Part shown: piece by piece, positions 1 through 8,659 of the stretch
How the letters are laid out: each line of letters begins with the position of its first letter
How positions within the stretch are numbered: position 1 is the first letter of the stretch
Source of the DNA: Methylotenera_A sp040079935
GTDB lineage: Bacteria > Pseudomonadota > Gammaproteobacteria > Burkholderiales > Methylophilaceae
Direction: 5' to 3'
DNA length: 64,000 nucleotides
Assembly (NCBI GenBank): GCA_040079935.1
Contig: JBEBJI010000001.1
Coordinates: forward strand, 163,794-227,793
Notes under the pieces: generated by a model
Databases searched by the model: none
The model's input: only the letters and a program-made list of their open reading frames with translations
Told to the model about the DNA's origin: nothing
Made by a program: the position numbers and the translations under genes

Positions 1-1
1 C

Positions 2-178
2 TTAAAGAGTGATGGCATGGTGGAATTTTCGCAATTATTTGATATTAATATTGAGGGTTTACCAAAGTTAGTGGTGAATTTTTTAGCGATTTTAGAGTTG
101 GCGAAAGAAGGCTTAATTCGCATGACGCAACAGCAAGCGTTTTCACCCATTTATTTGCAAGCGAATAGTAGTGAGTAA
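2..178 (+). CDS. scpA: Segregation and condensation protein A, C-terminal end (partial)
   Basis: Only the last 58 codons are inside the window, running in frame to TAA at 176-178. ScpA is the kleisin subunit that bridges the Smc ATPase heads and binds ScpB during chromosome segregation. The visible tail has the winged-helix character of ScpA C-termini (residues like VVNFLAILELAKEG followed by a short strand and an acidic end). The identification rests mainly on the next gene, scpB, which begins two bases after this stop. The start of the gene lies outside the window. Confidence 0.8.
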   Translation, partial: LKSDGMVEFSQLFDINIEGLPKLVVNFLAILELAKEGLIRMTQQQAFSPIYLQANSSE

Positions 179-180
179 GC

Positions 181-732
181 ATGAAAGAACCTGACAACAT
201 TATCGAATTTAAGCAAATCTTAGAAGCCGCGCTACTTACAGCTGGCCAGCCATTAAGCTTGGATGAAATGTTAAAACTCTTCGCAGGGCGCATGGAGCGC
301 ACCACTTTGCGCATGTTGCTGGATGAGCTGAAGAACGATTGGAGCGAAAAAACGTTAGAGTTGGTACAAGTCGCTAGCGGTTATCGCTTTCAGGCCAAGC
401 AACAATTTAGCGAATTTATTGTGCGTTTAAGCCCAGAGCGTCAGCCAAAATATAGCCGTGCAGTGATGGAAACCTTGGCGATTATTGCCTACCGCCAACC
501 TGTAACACGTGGCGACATTGAGCAAATTCGTGGCGTGGCGGTGAACCCGAATGTGATGCGCCAATTGCAAGAACGTGATTGGATAGATGTAGTCGGTCAG
601 CGCGAAGTACCAGGCAGGCCTTCTCTTTATGCGACCACTAAGCATTTTTTAGATGATCTCAATTTGCGCTCTTTAAGCGAGTTGCCGCCGTTCGATGATT
701 TTGCACAAACCGAAATTCCATTAGAAAATTAA
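181..732 (+). CDS. scpB: Segregation and condensation protein B
   Basis: This 183-residue protein matches the ScpB family, two tandem winged-helix domains that dimerise and bind the ScpA kleisin in the Smc-ScpAB condensin. Recognisable family features are the N-terminal segment EAALLTAGQPLS, the central ETLAIIAYRQPVTRGDIEQIRG block (about residues 98-119) and the GRPSLYATT segment near residue 141. The ATG starts two bases after the scpA stop, so the two are co-transcribed and probably translationally coupled. Length is normal for the family. The rluB gene follows after 55 bp, a common arrangement in betaproteobacteria. Confidence 0.93.
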   Translation: MKEPDNIIEFKQILEAALLTAGQPLSLDEMLKLFAGRMERTTLRMLLDELKNDWSEKTLELVQVASGYRFQAKQQFSEFIVRLSPERQPKYSRAVMETLAIIAYRQPVTRGDIEQIRGVAVNPNVMRQLQERDWIDVVGQREVPGRPSLYATTKHFLDDLNLRSLSELPPFDDFAQTEIPLEN

Positions 733-787
733 AGGTTTTTGCAGTAACTGCTGTAAAATGCGCATTTACAATCAATAAGTTATCAAC

Positions 788-1957
788 ATGGCACGTCCAT
801 TCAAACAACAGCGCGACCCGCAAGCCGTTCCACGCCGTCCAAAAACCAACTTCACTAAATTAGAAGTGGATGAAAATGCCACGCCAGAACCCACGCAGCG
901 CCTACATAAGCTGATGGCATTAGCTGGCTTGGGTTCACGTCGTGATATGGAAACTTTAATCGAATCTGGTCGTGTGACGGTGAATGGTTTGCCTGCCAAA
1001 CAAGGCCAAGGCGTAACGCAATATGACATTGTGCGCCTTGATAGTCGTCCATTAAAACTGCCTTTTGAAGCCGAATTGCCGCAGATTTTAATCTACCACA
1101 AGCCAGAAGGCGAAATTGTTAGCCAAGACGACCCAGAAGGTCGCGCCAGCGTGTTTGATAAACTGCCACGCATTAAGCAAGGCAAGTGGATAGCCATCGG
1201 CAGGCTGGATATGAATACGTCGGGCTTGCTGATTTTTACCAATTCTGGCGAGTTGGCGAACCGTTTTATGCATCCGCGCTACGAAGTGGAACGCGAATAC
1301 GCGGTGCGGATTTTTGGCGAATTAACCGAAGGTCAAATGCTGCAACTGACGCAAGGCATTGAACTGGAAGATGGCCCTGCCGCCTTTGATAGCATTTCGC
1401 CTCAGGGGGGCGAGGGCGCGAATCATTGGTATCAAGTGGTGATTCGCGAGGGCAGAAATCGCGAAGTGCGGCGCTTGTTTGAGGCATTTCAATTGCCAGT
1501 GAGCCGCCTCATGCGCGTACGTTTTGGCCCAGTTAATTTACCGCCGCGTGTAAAACGTGGCGCCATGTTGAAACTTGAGCAAAAACAAGTGGTTGAGTTG
1601 CTGGAATGGGCAGGTTTGGAAGTGCCAAAAACGCCGATGAAACAGTTGAATCAGCGTGAAAAAGACAAAGCCACCGCGGTATTTGTGCCGAAAGTGCGCA
1701 AGCAGCGCATGAGCGCGCTGGATAGAGATCCTAATTATAAAAAACAGCATGACCAATTGGTTGCTAAAAATAGCGAAAACAGCAGGTCTGGAAGCCGCAT
1801 GGATATTAGTTCGCAGGGCGGTGCCAAAAAGCCTGCGTTAGGACAATCTAAACCGAGAAAATCTGCAAACCGCCGCGTTCGTGGTGATTTGCCAGCTGCG
1901 CCCCAAGTGAAAAATAGGCCGCAAAAGAAAAGCGATAACAATCGCGGCAGAGGTTAG
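788..1957 (+). CDS. rluB: 23S rRNA pseudouridine(2605) synthase
   Basis: RluB isomerises U2605 of 23S rRNA to pseudouridine. An S4 RNA-binding domain spans about residues 38-85. The RsuA/RluB catalytic motif GRLDMNTSG carries the nucleophile Asp141. The family signature RQVRR-like EGRNREVRRLFEA is at about residues 220-232. The tail beyond about residue 285 is a basic, low-complexity extension typical of betaproteobacterial RluB. Within that tail (about residues 333-344) the coding sequence contains one copy of the window's dispersed palindromic repeat, read as SGSRMDISSQGG. The gene converges with prmB two bases away, with no clear terminator between them. Confidence 0.92.
   Translation: MARPFKQQRDPQAVPRRPKTNFTKLEVDENATPEPTQRLHKLMALAGLGSRRDMETLIESGRVTVNGLPAKQGQGVTQYDIVRLDSRPLKLPFEAELPQILIYHKPEGEIVSQDDPEGRASVFDKLPRIKQGKWIAIGRLDMNTSGLLIFTNSGELANRFMHPRYEVEREYAVRIFGELTEGQMLQLTQGIELEDGPAAFDSISPQGGEGANHWYQVVIREGRNREVRRLFEAFQLPVSRLMRVRFGPVNLPPRVKRGAMLKLEQKQVVELLEWAGLEVPKTPMKQLNQREKDKATAVFVPKVRKQRMSALDRDPNYKKQHDQLVAKNSENSRSGSRMDISSQGGAKKPALGQSKPRKSANRRVRGDLPAAPQVKNRPQKKSDNNRGRG
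1786..1819 (+). repeat. Dispersed palindromic repeat, copy 1 (inside rluB)
   Basis: This copy has the conserved core CCGCATGGATATT followed by AGTTCGCAGGGC. The right arm GCAGGGC is intact and the left arm (GTCTGGAAG) is degenerate. It lies in frame in the low-complexity tail of RluB and encodes RMDISSQG in the same orientation as the gene. Confidence 0.75.
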
Positions 1958-1959
1958 TT

Positions 1960-2886
1960 TTAAAGCAGTTGCTCTTTGGTGAGTAAAAACACAAACTGAT
2001 TGCCAGATTCCACCTCTAGCCATGTAAATGCTAGTTTGGGATACGCCTCAAGCAATGCATCGCGGTTATGACCGATTTCTACCACTAAAATGCCGTCATC
2101 ATTCAAGTGTTTTGCGGCTTCGCGCAGAATCGTGTGCGTGTGATCCAAGCCCGCCACGCCACTGCCAAGTGCAATTTGCGGCTCGTTACGATACTCAGTT
2201 GGCAGCGTCGCCATACTTGGCGCATCTACGTAGGGCGGATTTGAAATAATCAAATCATACAACTTAGGTTTGTTATCTGGGCCTTTTAACGCAACAAACA
2301 TATCCGATTGAATAGCTGAAATGCGGCTTTCTAAGCCGTAGTTGGCGATGTTGATGTTAGCGACTGCAATGGCGTCTGGCGAAATATCCACCAAGTCAAT
2401 TTGCGCATCAGGGAAAGCATCCGCCAGCAAAACGCCCAAACAGCCGCTACCTGTACAAATGTCGGCGGCAGAATGAATTAGCTCAGGATATTCAATCCAG
2501 TCTTGCAATGCGCTATTTGTTTCAAAATCGAGCAACTCAGCAATAAAACTGCGCGGTACAATCACGCGTTCATCCACATAAAATTTAAAGCCGCGCAACC
2601 ACGCTTCGCGCACTAAATAGGCGGTTGGTGTACGCTTAGTAATGCGCTGCTCGATTAAATGGGCGAGGTGTTTGCGCTCTTGTTCGGTAATCACCGCATC
2701 CAAAAAGTTATGCAGCATGTCGTGCGGTAAATGCAACGCGCTTAAAATCAGCCACACCGCCTCGTCATAACTGTTATCGGTACCGTGTCCGAAAAAAATA
2801 TCTGATTCTTCAAATTGGCTGACGGTAAAGCGTAGCCAGTCTCGGATGGTAAAAAGCTCTTCCGACAATCTATGAAAATGCATCAT
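1960..2886 (-). CDS. prmB: 50S ribosomal protein L3 N5-glutamine methyltransferase
   Basis: PrmB methylates a glutamine of ribosomal protein L3 using S-adenosylmethionine. The 308-residue protein has the HemK-family layout: an N-terminal helical domain, the SAM-binding motif DICTGSGCLGV (residues 142-152), and the glutamine-binding NPPY motif at 216-219. It is separated from the release-factor enzyme PrmC by its PrmB-type N-terminus and SNPPYVDAP context. Its start overlaps the dapE stop by four bases (ATGA), so it is the last gene of the dapE operon on the minus strand. Confidence 0.92.
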   Translation of the reverse strand: MMHFHRLSEELFTIRDWLRFTVSQFEESDIFFGHGTDNSYDEAVWLILSALHLPHDMLHNFLDAVITEQERKHLAHLIEQRITKRTPTAYLVREAWLRGFKFYVDERVIVPRSFIAELLDFETNSALQDWIEYPELIHSAADICTGSGCLGVLLADAFPDAQIDLVDISPDAIAVANINIANYGLESRISAIQSDMFVALKGPDNKPKLYDLIISNPPYVDAPSMATLPTEYRNEPQIALGSGVAGLDHTHTILREAAKHLNDDGILVVEIGHNRDALLEAYPKLAFTWLEVESGNQFVFLLTKEQLL

Positions 2887-4037
2887 TTGAGCAACGCTTG
2901 CATTGTCAATTTGTAGGTTTCTTTCAGTGGCTCAATATCAGCTATTCCTACACATTCGTTGAGTTTGTGGATAGTCTTATTGAGGGGGCCGAATTCGATG
3001 ACCTGCTTGCAAATATCTGCAATAAAACGGCCGTCCGACGTGCCGCCCGTTGTTGATAACTCAGGGCTAACGTCATAACATTTTTCAATTGCGCGCGAAA
3101 TCGCCTCTACCAAGTTGCCACGCGGGGTGATGTAGGGCGGTGAATATTCCCATTCAAGCGTATATTCCAGGTCATGTTTATCTAAAATTGTATGTACACG
3201 TTCTTTCAGGTTAGCTTCAGTACTGCCCGCACCATTGAGTTCAGGGCAGAATCGAAAGTTAAACAAAATCTCCACTTCTCCTGGCACTACGTTGGTAGCG
3301 CCTGTGCCGCTATTCATATTAGAAATTTGCCAGCTGGTTGGCGGAAAATATTCGTTGCCGCTATCCCACACAGTTTCCACCATTTCTTTAATTGCTGGTG
3401 CAACCATATGAATAGGATTTTTAACCAGATGCGGGTAAGCAATATGACCCTGCAAGCCAATCACAGTAAGCTTTCCAGACAATGACCCACGCCGGCCATT
3501 TTTAATCATATCGCCGACGACTTTGTTGCTGGTCGGTTCGCCAACGATGCAGTAATCAATCAGTTCGTTGCGCGCTTTTAATACTTCGATGACTTTTACG
3601 GTGCCGTCTACTGCTACACCTTCTTCATCTGACGTAATTAGCAATCCGATGGAGCCTTTGTGGTCAGGATTTTCGGCAATAAATTCTTCGATACTAGTGA
3701 TAAATGCCGCCAGCGAAGTTTTCATATCTGCCGCGCCTCGCGCGTAGAGCATGCCATCTTTAATGGTTGGTTCGAATGGTGGCGTGAGCCATTTATCTAG
3801 CGGACCAGTTGGCACAACATCGGTATGACCTGCAAACACTAATAACGGCGAGGTTGTGCCGCGTCTTGCATAAAAATTATCTACATTACCAAAACGCATG
3901 CGCTCAATCTTAAAGCCTAGCCGTTCGAGGCGCGCAATCATTACCTCCTGGCAGCCTGCATCTTCTGGTGTGTTGGATTGGCGCTTCAGTAAATCAATTG
4001 CTAATTCTAGCGTTTTACTATTAGTAGGCTGAGTCAT
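2883..4037 (-). CDS. dapE: Succinyl-diaminopimelate desuccinylase
   Basis: DapE hydrolyses N-succinyl-LL-diaminopimelate in the lysine/meso-DAP pathway that feeds peptidoglycan synthesis. It is a cytoplasmic M20-family di-zinc enzyme. Metal ligands and catalytic residues are visible: FAGHTDVVPTG (His71, Asp73), GAADMK (Asp104) and SDEEG (Glu138, Glu139). A C-terminal histidine sits in NKTIHKLNE. The 384 residues are close to the usual 375-380. Start and stop overlap neighbours by four bases on both sides, giving a tight operon with the ArsC-like gene and prmB. The dapD partner is about 2.8 kb upstream, separated by a GGDEF-EAL gene. Confidence 0.95.
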   Translation of the reverse strand: MTQPTNSKTLELAIDLLKRQSNTPEDAGCQEVMIARLERLGFKIERMRFGNVDNFYARRGTTSPLLVFAGHTDVVPTGPLDKWLTPPFEPTIKDGMLYARGAADMKTSLAAFITSIEEFIAENPDHKGSIGLLITSDEEGVAVDGTVKVIEVLKARNELIDYCIVGEPTSNKVVGDMIKNGRRGSLSGKLTVIGLQGHIAYPHLVKNPIHMVAPAIKEMVETVWDSGNEYFPPTSWQISNMNSGTGATNVVPGEVEILFNFRFCPELNGAGSTEANLKERVHTILDKHDLEYTLEWEYSPPYITPRGNLVEAISRAIEKCYDVSPELSTTGGTSDGRFIADICKQVIEFGPLNKTIHKLNECVGIADIEPLKETYKLTMQALLK

Positions 4038-4390
4038 TTGAATATTGCTTTGTAGTCGGTTTCAGAAAAGCCTAAAGCAACAATTTTACCTTCATTTTCT
4101 AGTATAGGCCGTTTAATTACCGAGGTTTTTGTTTGCATGAGTTTTATTGCAGAAGCGTTATCAGCAATACTTGCTTTTGTACTGTCATCAAAGCCTCGCC
4201 AAGTAAGTCCTGCGCGGTTGATGAGTTTTTCGTGTGGGATTTGCGTTAGCCAATTTTCGAGCAAATGCTGGCTAACGCCTTGTTTTTTGAAATCGTGGAA
4301 TTCGTAACTAATTTGATTGTTTTCGAGCCAATCACGGGCTTTTTTTACCGTGTTGCAGTTGGGGATTCCGTAGAGTATTAGTGTTTGCAT
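4034..4390 (-). CDS. ArsC/Spx-family thioredoxin-fold protein (YffB-like)
   Basis: This 118-residue protein belongs to the ArsC/Spx superfamily. The N-terminal strand LILYGIPNCNTVKKARDWL contains the single active-site-like cysteine (Cys12) of the CxT type. The KRPILE segment near residue 93 corresponds to the conserved Arg-Pro of the family. The second and third cysteines needed for true arsenate reductases are absent, so arsenate reduction is unlikely. The homologue in E. coli is YffB, which also sits next to dapE. Its function is not established; glutathione-dependent thiol chemistry has been suggested for the family. The stop overlaps the dapE start. Confidence 0.85.
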   Translation of the reverse strand: MQTLILYGIPNCNTVKKARDWLENNQISYEFHDFKKQGVSQHLLENWLTQIPHEKLINRAGLTWRGFDDSTKASIADNASAIKLMQTKTSVIKRPILENEGKIVALGFSETDYKAIFK

Positions 4391-4439
4391 AGTGCTTATT
4401 TTAACAGCACCTGCAAAGAATTTTCAGCTGTGAAAACTT

Positions 4440-6599
4440 TTATATTACTCCTATTGCTTCCGATAGATTGTTATCCATTAAAATTGGACCACTCAATTCC
4501 AATTGGATTGGTTGTGATTTGAACATTTTGAGTAGTTCCGCTTCAGGAATTGGTTTTGAGTATAAGTAGCCTTGCATATGATCACAACCTAGCTCTGCCA
4601 GCGCCCTTCGTTGCGTTTCGGTTTCTACGCCTTCCGCTACTACATTCAAGTTAAAGGCGTGCGCTAAACGAATGACGGCATCAACTAATGCGTGTGATTC
4701 AGGGTTTTCATTCACTTTAGATACAAATACGTTATCTAACTTAAGTTCATCAACGTTTAATTCTTGCAAATATTCTAGTGTAAATGGATTCAGACCAAAA
4801 TCGTCAAGTGCAATTTTAACTTTAGCGGCTTTAAATTTGGTAATCAAAAGTTTAAATTGCGCTTCGTTTCTAATGGCTGTCGTCTCTTTAATTTCAAGCG
4901 TGAGGTTTTGTGAAGGCACGCCGTATTTATTAAGACATTTTATTGTTTCATCAACTAATGATGAGTTACGAAATTGTATACGTGATAAATTGATAGAAAG
5001 ATTTAAATCAACATCTGATTCTTTAGCCCGATATATAGCGACACAAGCCTCTTCAATGACCCAGTTGTTAATTTGATTAATCAGACCAAAACGCTCTGCT
5101 GCTGGAATAAAGTGGGAGGGGTAAAGTAATCCTTTGGTTGGGTGATTCCAGCGAATAAAAGCTTCCGCACCGATTAGCGCCAGTGATTTGCAATCTACTT
5201 TAGGCTGAAACATCAAGCTAAACTCATTTTTTTCTAGTGCAAGGCATAAATCGCGCTGCATTTCTAGCATGACGTCAGAGGCTGATTCAATTTCGTCGTC
5301 ATAAAATCTATATTGATTTTTCCCATTTTCTTTTGCCTTGTACATCGCCGCATCTGCGCTAGTGATCAGTTTGTCCAAATTCCCGTCTTTGGGGTAGAGT
5401 GCGATACCCATAGAGCAGGATATATCAATCGTATAATTGTTCACTGTAATCGACTCTTTGATTGATTTTACAATGCGGTCGGCAATCGGGCTGATGTCGT
5501 CATCAGACTCAAGTGGTTCAAAGATTACGACAAACTCATCACCTCCAATACGTGCGACAAAATCACAACCACGTATGGAGGCAATTAACCTCTCTGCAAC
5601 AGTGGTTAGCACAATATCGCCTACTTGATGTCCATAAAGGTCATTGATCGGTTTGAAATGATCCAAATCCATGTACGCTAATGCAAAGGTAGTGCCCATG
5701 CGCGTACTACGTTTGGTGGCGCTTTCTAAATATTGTTGGAAGGATTCTCGATTGGGTAGTTTGGTGAGGCTGTCCAACATAGAGTTTGATGGCGACTCAC
5801 TATTCTTTTTTGTGTTGAGGAAGCTAAACACGAATAATTGCTTGCCATGTTTTTCAAAAAATAGCGTAAAGATGAACAGCATCATAAACAAGCAAATCAT
5901 ACCCAAGCCAATCGCAATACCAGTTATCTGACGATGGTTTTGATCGGTGATTACAGTTGCAAGCTCAGTTTCGTGCAAAATGCCGCTTTCAAATAAAACA
6001 TGAATTGCAAAAATACCAATTGCAATACCTGTGGAAAGCAGTACTTTTACGTAATTATGGTATTTGCCTGAATAACTTCTAATCCAGTAGAGCAGCATGG
6101 CGATAAATGTTGTAATAATGCCTGAAATAGCAGTAGCGAAAAAAGTGATCACTGGATCGAATTTAAAGCTACCTGCCTCATGGAGTGACGTAGTGCTGCA
6201 ATAGAATAGCGCGAAATCAAAAAGGCTAGAGATAAAGCCATAAAGCATAAAATGCCAGACTTTGGAATAACTTCTGCTCGCTACAAATAGCAATCCAGTT
6301 CCAATGACGAGGGCGATAGGTAATCCGGCAATAGCCAGCGAAGGTGAAGTAAGGGCTGCATCATGATGAAAACCGAGCGATAGTAGAAAATGGTTTGCCC
6401 AAACCGCGCCCCCAACTGCAGCTGAGTATAAGGGTAGCAATATTTTCTTTGACGAAATAGTCGATAGATAAAGGCGTTTGACGAACGCAAAGGTAACCAA
6501 TAACGCTGCGCTTGATGCGGTAATAGAAACTGCGAGTAACCAATTGTCGTAATTAAAATTCATGAAATTGCTTAAATATGCCTGTTTGTCTTTAAGCAT
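4440..6599 (-). CDS. Membrane GGDEF-EAL protein with a degenerate MHYT-like sensor
   Basis: The N-terminal 250 residues form about seven membrane helices spaced like the MHYT sensor, but the MHYT motifs are eroded (WANHFLLSLGF, DFALFYCS). The GGDEF domain keeps GGDEF (about residue 352 from this start) and the RGCD product-inhibition site five residues before it, so diguanylate cyclase activity is plausible. The EAL domain reads EAF, keeps the acidic and lysine catalytic positions (LEIKET, DDFG, LKLD, AEGVE), but loop 6 is DDFGLNPF instead of the usual DDFGTGYSS, which predicts weak phosphodiesterase activity. ATG at 6599 is chosen over TTG at 6608; neither has a good ribosome site. It separates dapD from the dapE operon. 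Confidence 0.85.
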   Translation of the reverse strand: MLKDKQAYLSNFMNFNYDNWLLAVSITASSAALLVTFAFVKRLYLSTISSKKILLPLYSAAVGGAVWANHFLLSLGFHHDAALTSPSLAIAGLPIALVIGTGLLFVASRSYSKVWHFMLYGFISSLFDFALFYCSTTSLHEAGSFKFDPVITFFATAISGIITTFIAMLLYWIRSYSGKYHNYVKVLLSTGIAIGIFAIHVLFESGILHETELATVITDQNHRQITGIAIGLGMICLFMMLFIFTLFFEKHGKQLFVFSFLNTKKNSESPSNSMLDSLTKLPNRESFQQYLESATKRSTRMGTTFALAYMDLDHFKPINDLYGHQVGDIVLTTVAERLIASIRGCDFVARIGGDEFVVIFEPLESDDDISPIADRIVKSIKESITVNNYTIDISCSMGIALYPKDGNLDKLITSADAAMYKAKENGKNQYRFYDDEIESASDVMLEMQRDLCLALEKNEFSLMFQPKVDCKSLALIGAEAFIRWNHPTKGLLYPSHFIPAAERFGLINQINNWVIEEACVAIYRAKESDVDLNLSINLSRIQFRNSSLVDETIKCLNKYGVPSQNLTLEIKETTAIRNEAQFKLLITKFKAAKVKIALDDFGLNPFTLEYLQELNVDELKLDNVFVSKVNENPESHALVDAVIRLAHAFNLNVVAEGVETETQRRALAELGCDHMQGYLYSKPIPEAELLKMFKSQPIQLELSGPILMDNNLSEAIGVI

Positions 6600-6813
6600 A
6601 ATAAGCAATTGCCATGCCTTTATATCAAATGGCTATGTTGATGTTTGAAAATTGAGCAACTTAGTACCTAACCAATTGTTTTAATAGATTTTTTAGGCAG
6701 TGAAATAAGTACAGCAGTTGAAATGGCTGCAATACTTTTGAAATTAAATTTCATCAAGTTGACGAATTTTCGTCACCCTGATGAAATGTATTGTTGATTG
6801 AATAGATTTAAAG

Positions 6814-7641
6814 TTAAATGCCGCGCAGTAGTTCGTTAATGCCCACTTTACCGAGTGTTTTTGCATCGACTTTCTTCACTATGACCGCACAATATAAACT
6901 GTAAGCACCATCTTTAGAAGGCAAGTTACCAGAAACTACTACAGAGCCGGCTGGCACGCGACCGTAAGTAACGCCGCCAGTTTCACGGTCGTAAATTTTG
7001 GTACTTTGGCCAATGTAAACGCCCATAGAAATCACGCAATTATCTTCTACCACCACGCCTTCTACTACCTCAGAACGCGCGCCAACAAAGCAGTTGTCTC
7101 CGATAATGGTCGGACCTGCCTGTACCGGCTCTAACACGCCACCAATGCCTACTCCACCAGAAAGGTGAACATTCTTGCCGATTTGCGCGCACGAGCCAAC
7201 AGTCGCCCAAGTATCCACCATGCTGCCTTCGCCCACATGCGCGCCAATATTGACGTACGAAGGCATGAGCACCGCATTTTTGCCGATGAAAGAACCGCGA
7301 CGCACAATCGCATTTGGCACGACGCGGAAACCACCCGCTTTAAAATCTTCTTCAGAGTAATTGGCAAATTTTGGCGGTACTTTGTCAAAATATTTAGTTA
7401 CGCCATCGTCCATTAAATAATTATCTTCTAAGCGAAATGATAGCAGCACCGCCATTTTAAGCCATTGATGCGTTTCCCAATTTTGGCTGTCGCCGATGCG
7501 GCTTGCTACGCGTAGCTTGCCTGCATCTAAATCGGCAATGATTGAATTAACAGTTGTTTTAATTTCCGCAGATGCGCTGGCAGGGTTAATGTTGGCGCGG
7601 TCTTCAAACGCCGCTTCGATAATACTTTGACGTGGATCCAT
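6814..7641 (-). CDS. dapD: Tetrahydrodipicolinate N-succinyltransferase
   Basis: DapD transfers succinyl from succinyl-CoA to tetrahydrodipicolinate, the step committing to the succinylase branch of DAP/lysine synthesis. The 275-residue protein has an N-terminal helical domain and a left-handed beta-helix built from hexapeptide repeats (for example GEGSMVDTWATVGSCAQIGKN and IIGDNCFVGARSEVVEGV). The sequence agrees with proteobacterial DapD along its length. The substrate of its product acts further down the same strand in dapE. A 173-bp gap separates it from the sensor gene downstream, so dapD and dapE are probably separate transcription units here. Confidence 0.96.
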   Translation of the reverse strand: MDPRQSIIEAAFEDRANINPASASAEIKTTVNSIIADLDAGKLRVASRIGDSQNWETHQWLKMAVLLSFRLEDNYLMDDGVTKYFDKVPPKFANYSEEDFKAGGFRVVPNAIVRRGSFIGKNAVLMPSYVNIGAHVGEGSMVDTWATVGSCAQIGKNVHLSGGVGIGGVLEPVQAGPTIIGDNCFVGARSEVVEGVVVEDNCVISMGVYIGQSTKIYDRETGGVTYGRVPAGSVVVSGNLPSKDGAYSLYCAVIVKKVDAKTLGKVGINELLRGI

Positions 7642-7700
7642 GAGGTTCTCTGATTGATTAATTGAGTAAAAGTGTTATTTTAACCTAAGCAGCCCAAAAA

Positions 7701-7726
7701 CAAAAAAGCGCGTAGAAATACGCGCC
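7701..7726 (-). terminator. Rho-independent terminator after the LoiP-like gene
   Basis: On the minus strand a perfect 7-bp stem (GCGCGTA / TACGCGC, 7708-7714 with 7719-7725) with a TTTC loop is followed at once by six T residues (7702-7707). It lies between the stop of the M48 lipoprotein gene and the start of dapD, so it should separate these two minus-strand units. Confidence 0.85.
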
Positions 7727-7747
7727 TTTGACAGTAAACAGAGTGAA

Positions 7748-8575
7748 TTATTTTTTTGCGATAGCCGCTTCGTAAAGCGGGCGCACTTTCGGTGCTAGCG
7801 CTTTTAAATCTGCGATGCGATTTTCGCTGGCAGGGTGCGTGCTAAAAAATTCTGGTGGCGCATTTTTGCTTTGTGCACTCATTTTTTGCCACAAAGTTAC
7901 TGCAGCATCAGGGTTGTAACCCGCGCGGGCAGCTAACTCTAAGCCCATTTTATCTGCTTCACGTTCTTGCTCGCGGCCGTTAGGTAATGCAAAGAATAAT
8001 TGTGAGCCCGCACCTGCGGCTTGTGTAGCAACAGCGCCCGCAGTCCCAGTAACTAATGATGCAAGTGCTTGCAAGCCGAATTGTTGTACATAGGCTTGCG
8101 ACATACGTTCGCGGCCATGCTCACGTAGCGCATGGGCGATTTCGTGGCCAATCACAGCACCAAGTTCATCGTCCGTTGCGTTGATTTTCTCTACTAAGCC
8201 AGAGAGCACCATGATTTTGCCGCCTGGCATGCAATAGGCGTTCAGTTGGTCATTTTTTTCTACGTTGACTTCCCAAGCCCATTTGGTGGCATCTGGACGG
8301 AACACGCCCACTTGCGCGATAAGTTTATTAGAAATGCCTCGCACACGTGCCAGCATAGCAGGGTCAGCGTTTAGCGTTTTTTTCTTTTCAGCCTCACCCA
8401 AAGTTTGCGCATAGGCTTGCGCAGACATTTTATCGACTGAGCCCGAAGGCAATAGCATAAATTGCGAACGCTTAACACCTGAGACGCTATCTTTTGTCGT
8501 TGTGGCACATGCCGCAAGACCCAAGCTGGATACGGTTACCAGGACAATGATTAATTTATGCATAGTTTTATTCAT
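7748..8575 (-). CDS. M48-family metalloprotease lipoprotein (LoiP/YggG-like)
   Basis: The N-terminus is a lipoprotein signal with lipobox LAAC (Cys23), predicting attachment to the periplasmic face of a membrane. The zinc-protease motif HEIAH is at residues 144-148 and the third ligand lies in the EREADKMG segment near residue 207. The CMPGGKIMVLSGL block before the active site is typical of the LoiP/YggG/Oma1-like periplasmic M48 proteases, which act in outer-membrane protein quality control. The 275-residue length is normal. It is followed by a strong terminator and appears to be a single-gene unit. Confidence 0.88.
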   Translation of the reverse strand: MNKTMHKLIIVLVTVSSLGLAACATTTKDSVSGVKRSQFMLLPSGSVDKMSAQAYAQTLGEAEKKKTLNADPAMLARVRGISNKLIAQVGVFRPDATKWAWEVNVEKNDQLNAYCMPGGKIMVLSGLVEKINATDDELGAVIGHEIAHALREHGRERMSQAYVQQFGLQALASLVTGTAGAVATQAAGAGSQLFFALPNGREQEREADKMGLELAARAGYNPDAAVTLWQKMSAQSKNAPPEFFSTHPASENRIADLKALAPKVRPLYEAAIAKK

Positions 8576-8659
8576 AGCGAACTCCTTGTTAATTTTATGC
8601 TAATAACGCGCGACTTTTAAAAAGGTTGAATGTGAATTTTAAATCATTAATTGCGACAG

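Noticed and set aside
4034..4390. Annotation as arsenate reductase.
   Set aside because: Only one active-site cysteine is present and the gene sits beside dapE as YffB does; there are no other arsenic genes.
4420..4437. Hairpin TTTTCA/TGAAAA after the GGDEF-EAL gene as a terminator.
   Set aside because: The stem is weak and the following U-run is short and interrupted.
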